Below are positions 7,119 to 7,631 of a stretch of 7,631 bases of DNA, in pieces. Both the position numbers and the translations under genes were made by a program. Under the pieces are notes generated by a model. It worked only from the letters and a program-made list of their open reading frames with translations, was not told where the DNA came from and ran no database searches. Within the stretch, counting starts at the first letter, position 1, and every line of letters begins with the position of its first letter. This stretch comes from CAZEIW01 sp964512305 (GTDB lineage Bacteria; Pseudomonadota; Gammaproteobacteria; Burkholderiales; Burkholderiaceae_F): the NCBI GenBank assembly GCA_964512305.1, contig CAZEIW010000136.1:1-7631 (forward strand), in the 5' to 3' direction.

Positions 7119-7167
7119 CGAACTCATCGTCCCACACCGATAAGGATCCCCGCGACGGCCCACGGCT
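7119..7167. repeat. Decayed partial copy of the palindromic repeat unit
   Basis: Between proB and the first full repeat, scattered matches to the right part of the unit remain in the right order: CGAACT, CATC, CCGA, GGATCCCC, GCGAC, GCCC, then a junction to GCTACAG. The right palindrome has lost most of its stem. The rest of the gap (7093-7118) shows nothing recognisable. This is an alignment by eye. Confidence 0.4.
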
Positions 7168-7287
7168 GCTACAGGGGACGCCAATAGCATCGTCATGGCC
7201 GGGCTTGTCCCGGGGGTCGGTGCGAACTGGAAATGCTTCGTCTTGCGCCGACGTGGATCCCCGGGACTGCGCCCGGGAATGACGCCT
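7168..7287. repeat. Palindromic repeat unit, copy 1 (120 bp, deletion form)
   Basis: Begins GCTACAGGGGACGCC. It matches copy 2 with about six substitutions once a 31-bp gap is allowed. The left palindrome is chimeric: its left arm (ATGGCCGGG from 7195) belongs to palindrome A, while its right side (CCCGGGGGTCGG) belongs to the extra hairpin of copy 2. Only a 5-bp stem remains around CTTGT. The right palindrome B (7257-7280) keeps a 9-bp stem with one C-A mispair around a 6-nt loop. Confidence 0.85.
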
Positions 7288-7438
7288 GCTACAGAGGACG
7301 CCAATAGCATCGTCATGGCCGGGCTTGTCCCGGCCATCCACGCCGACCCCCGGGCTTGACCCGGGGGTCGGCGCGAACTGGAAACGCTTCATCTTGCGCC
7401 GACGTGGATCCCCGGGACTTCGCCCGGGGATGACGCCT
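7288..7438. repeat. Palindromic repeat unit, copy 2 (151 bp, three hairpins)
   Basis: The most complete copy. Hairpin A: ATGGCCGGG (7315-7323) with CCCGGCCAT (7329-7337), loop CTTGT. Hairpin C: a perfect 14-bp stem, 7341-7354 with 7360-7373, loop CTTGA. Hairpin B: ATCCCCGGG (7408-7416) with CCCGGGGAT (7423-7431), loop ACTTCG. A is flanked by CGTC and CCACG, B by CGTGG and GACG. B is therefore A's family in reverse orientation. Confidence 0.88.
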
Positions 7439-7565
7439 GCTACAGAGGACGCCAATAGCGTCGTCATGGCCGGGCTTGTCCCGGCCATCCACGTCGGTGC
7501 GAGGCTGAAGCGCTTCCAGCGCACGCCGACGTGGATCCCCGGGACTCCGCCCGGGGATGACGCCT
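7439..7565. repeat. Palindromic repeat unit, copy 3 (127 bp, diverged centre)
   Basis: Hairpin A (7466-7474 with 7480-7488) and hairpin B (7535-7543 with 7550-7558) are intact with 9-bp stems. Hairpin C is absent and the central spacer is diverged. An 11-bp perfect inverted repeat, ATCCACGTCGG (7487-7497) and CCGACGTGGAT (7526-7536), links the two palindromes, so the whole copy could fold as one long branched structure. Confidence 0.85.
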
Positions 7566-7631
7566 GCTACGGACGACGCCCGCTACGGACGACGCCCGCT
7601 ACGGACGACGCCCGCTACGGACGACGCCCGC
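7566..7631. repeat. 16-bp tandem repeat, four units and running off the edge
   Basis: GCTACGGACGACGCCC is repeated exactly at 7566, 7582, 7598 and 7614, then starts again at 7630. It resembles the left end of the larger unit (GCTACAGAGGACGCC), so it probably arose by local amplification of that end. The total copy number is unknown because the window stops inside it. Confidence 0.92.

Noticed and set aside
7091..7125. Inverted repeat GAGTTTG / CGAACTC just after the proB stop, considered as a terminator.
   Set aside because: The stem is 7 bp including a wobble pair, the loop is over 20 nt and no T-run follows.
5824..7524. A 566-codon open frame on the minus strand opposite proB and the repeats.
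   Set aside because: It is the antisense shadow of proB, obgE's end and the palindromic repeats. Peptides such as MAGTSPAMT and DKPGHDD come from translating the palindromes and are familiar spurious predictions.
7168..7631. The repeat region considered as a CRISPR array.
   Set aside because: Units are 120-151 bp with internal palindromes and no unique spacers. The 16-bp repeats abut directly with no spacers, and no cas gene is present.

Overview
The window is a GC-rich chromosomal segment made of housekeeping genes. The organism is most likely a betaproteobacterium of the Burkholderiales type. This rests on the protein sequences, GTG starts on three of the seven genes, and gene order: pilB, a CorB/YfjD-type CBS protein, tRNA-Pro and ispB on one strand, divergent from rplU-rpmA-obgE-proB. 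Genus cannot be decided from the sequence alone.

Minus strand, right to left: ispB (octaprenyl diphosphate synthase, 3930 to 2923), tRNA-Pro(CGG) only 16 nt after it (2906 to 2830), a four-helix DUF21/CBS/CorC_HlyC membrane protein (2719 to 1436), and pilB, the type IV pilus extension ATPase. pilB starts at 1269 and runs off the left edge without its last roughly 140-150 codons. Plus strand: rplU (L21), rpmA (L27), obgE/cgtA (ribosome-associated GTPase) and proB (glutamate 5-kinase), closely spaced and probably one transcription unit. The 228-bp divergent gap holds a good sigma-70-type promoter for rplU (TTGACT, 18 bp, GATAAT) and a perfect TATAAT -10 facing ispB. The latter fixes the ispB start at the GTG of 3930.

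The unusual part is the non-coding stretch after proB (7093-7631). It holds three tandem copies of a 120-151 bp unit, each built from a pair of related palindromes in opposite orientation, like a BIME (paired REP-type element). The stems show compensatory changes, one copy carries an extra perfect 14-bp hairpin, and another looks like a 31-bp deletion derivative formed between palindrome loops. A decayed fragment precedes the array. It ends in a 16-bp tandem repeat, seemingly derived from the left end of the unit, that continues past the window edge.

Functionally the genes cover translation and ribosome assembly (L21, L27, Obg, tRNA-Pro), quinone side-chain synthesis (IspB), proline synthesis (ProB), cation homeostasis (CorB-like) and pilus assembly (PilB). 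I see no defence system, phage, transposase or CRISPR array. Apart from the palindromic repeats, this is an ordinary conserved region.
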